Assembly: GCF_902652685.1 (NCBI RefSeq)
Contig: NZ_CACRUY010000029.1
Coordinates: 1 to 64,000, forward strand
From: Mycobacterium sp. Marseille-P9652
GTDB taxonomy: Bacteria; Actinomycetota; Actinomycetes; Mycobacteriales; Mycobacteriaceae
Length of the DNA: 64,000 bases
Direction: 5' to 3'
Shown here one piece after another: positions 63,664 to 64,000 of this stretch (its first letter is position 1; each line of letters begins with the position of its first letter). The notes beneath the pieces are model-generated. The model worked only from the letters and a program-made list of their open reading frames with translations, was not told where the DNA came from and searched no databases. Made by a program: the position numbers and the translations under genes.

Positions 63664-64000
63664 ACCCGCTCGATCACCTCGGTCTTGGCCGCCGCGATCG
63701 ACGTCTTGTCGCGCGCCCGCGTGCGCAACGGGCGGCGGGCGCTGTGCGAGATGCGCGCCAGGATGGCGAGCAGCACATAGTTCGCGAGCAGAGACGATCC
63801 GCCGTACGACATCCAGGGTGTGGTCAATCCCGTCAGCGGGATCAGCCCCGTCACGCCGCCCACGACGATGAACAGCTGGATGGCCAGTGTCGAGGCCAGC
63901 CCGGCGGCGAGCAGCTTGCCGAAGCTGTCGCGCGTCGCGATCGCCGTGCGCATGCCCCGCACGATGACGATCGTGTAGAGCATGAGGATGCTGGCCAGTC
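63660..64000 (-). CDS. rodA: SEDS glycosyltransferase RodA (C-terminal part; gene runs off window)
   Basis: Only the last ~112 codons are inside the window. The visible part has two to three membrane helices and the SEDS hallmark [18 protein letters not shown] short basic tail [17 protein letters not shown] and a stop overlapping pbpA (ATGA) follow. RodA/FtsW proteins polymerise lipid II into glycan strands with a class B partner, here PbpA. Matches the end of Rv0017c. Confidence 0.95.
   Translation of the reverse strand, partial: LASILMLYTIVIVRGMRTAIATRDSFGKLLAAGLASTLAIQLFIVVGGVTGLIPLTGLTTPWMSYGGSSLLANYVLLAILARISHSARRPLRTRARDKTSIAAAKTEVIERV

Overview
The window is a 64 kb piece of a high-G+C actinobacterial chromosome centred on the replication origin. 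Gene order and protein sequences match the oriC region of slow-growing Mycobacterium, corresponding to M. tuberculosis H37Rv Rv3886c to Rv3924c and then Rv0001 to Rv0017c. It is not M. tuberculosis itself. GyrA carries a 420-residue intein, as in M. leprae, M. kansasii or M. gordonae. The cpnT-esxE-esxF locus is missing, and several accessory genes are inserted. I cannot name the species from this sequence alone.

Region 1 (1-12.3 kb, minus strand) is a type VII secretion locus of the ESX-2 type: mycP2 (cut by the window edge), eccD2, a MinD/ParA-like ATPase, espG2, esxC, esxD, PPE69, PE36, eccC2 and eccB2. Together these encode a mycosin protease, membrane core components, a chaperone and small substrates.

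Region 2 (12.3-20.3 kb) is the variable flank of ESX-2. On the minus strand lie a lytic-transglycosylase-like protein, a 320-aa low-complexity protein, a 735-aa WxG-bearing protein with a conserved C-terminal module, and a single-pass membrane protein. A plus-strand pair follows (DUF2563-like plus WxG/alpha-beta hydrolase, DUF1023-like) where H37Rv has the CpnT toxin, its immunity gene and EsxE/EsxF. A short calcium-repeat protein closes the region. This is the part most likely to hold undescribed secreted effectors.

Region 3 (20.3-35 kb) holds pcnA, an inserted lipoprotein gene, mutT4, a large exported membrane protein, mviN/murJ with a pseudokinase tail, sigM and its anti-sigma factor, trxB2-trxC behind a SigH-type promoter, the MurA regulator cwlM, and an Rv3916c-type gene.

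Region 4 (35-46 kb) is the origin. The minus-strand operon rpmH-rnpA-yidD-yidC-khpB-gidB-parA-parB carries two perfect parS sites. It is followed by dnaA with DnaA boxes in its promoter, oriC between dnaA and dnaN, and then dnaN-recF-dciA.

Region 5 (46-64 kb) holds gyrB, intein-containing gyrA, a DUF3566 membrane protein, tRNA-Ile, a tiny DLW-39-like gene, tRNA-Ala, an inserted AraC regulator with two glyoxalase-fold proteins, an Rv0008c-type gene, ppiA, an Rv0010c-type gene, crgA, a DUF881 gene, and trpG with a repeat-expanded tail. It ends with the growth and cell-shape operon rodA-pbpA-pknA-pknB (rodA is cut by the window edge).
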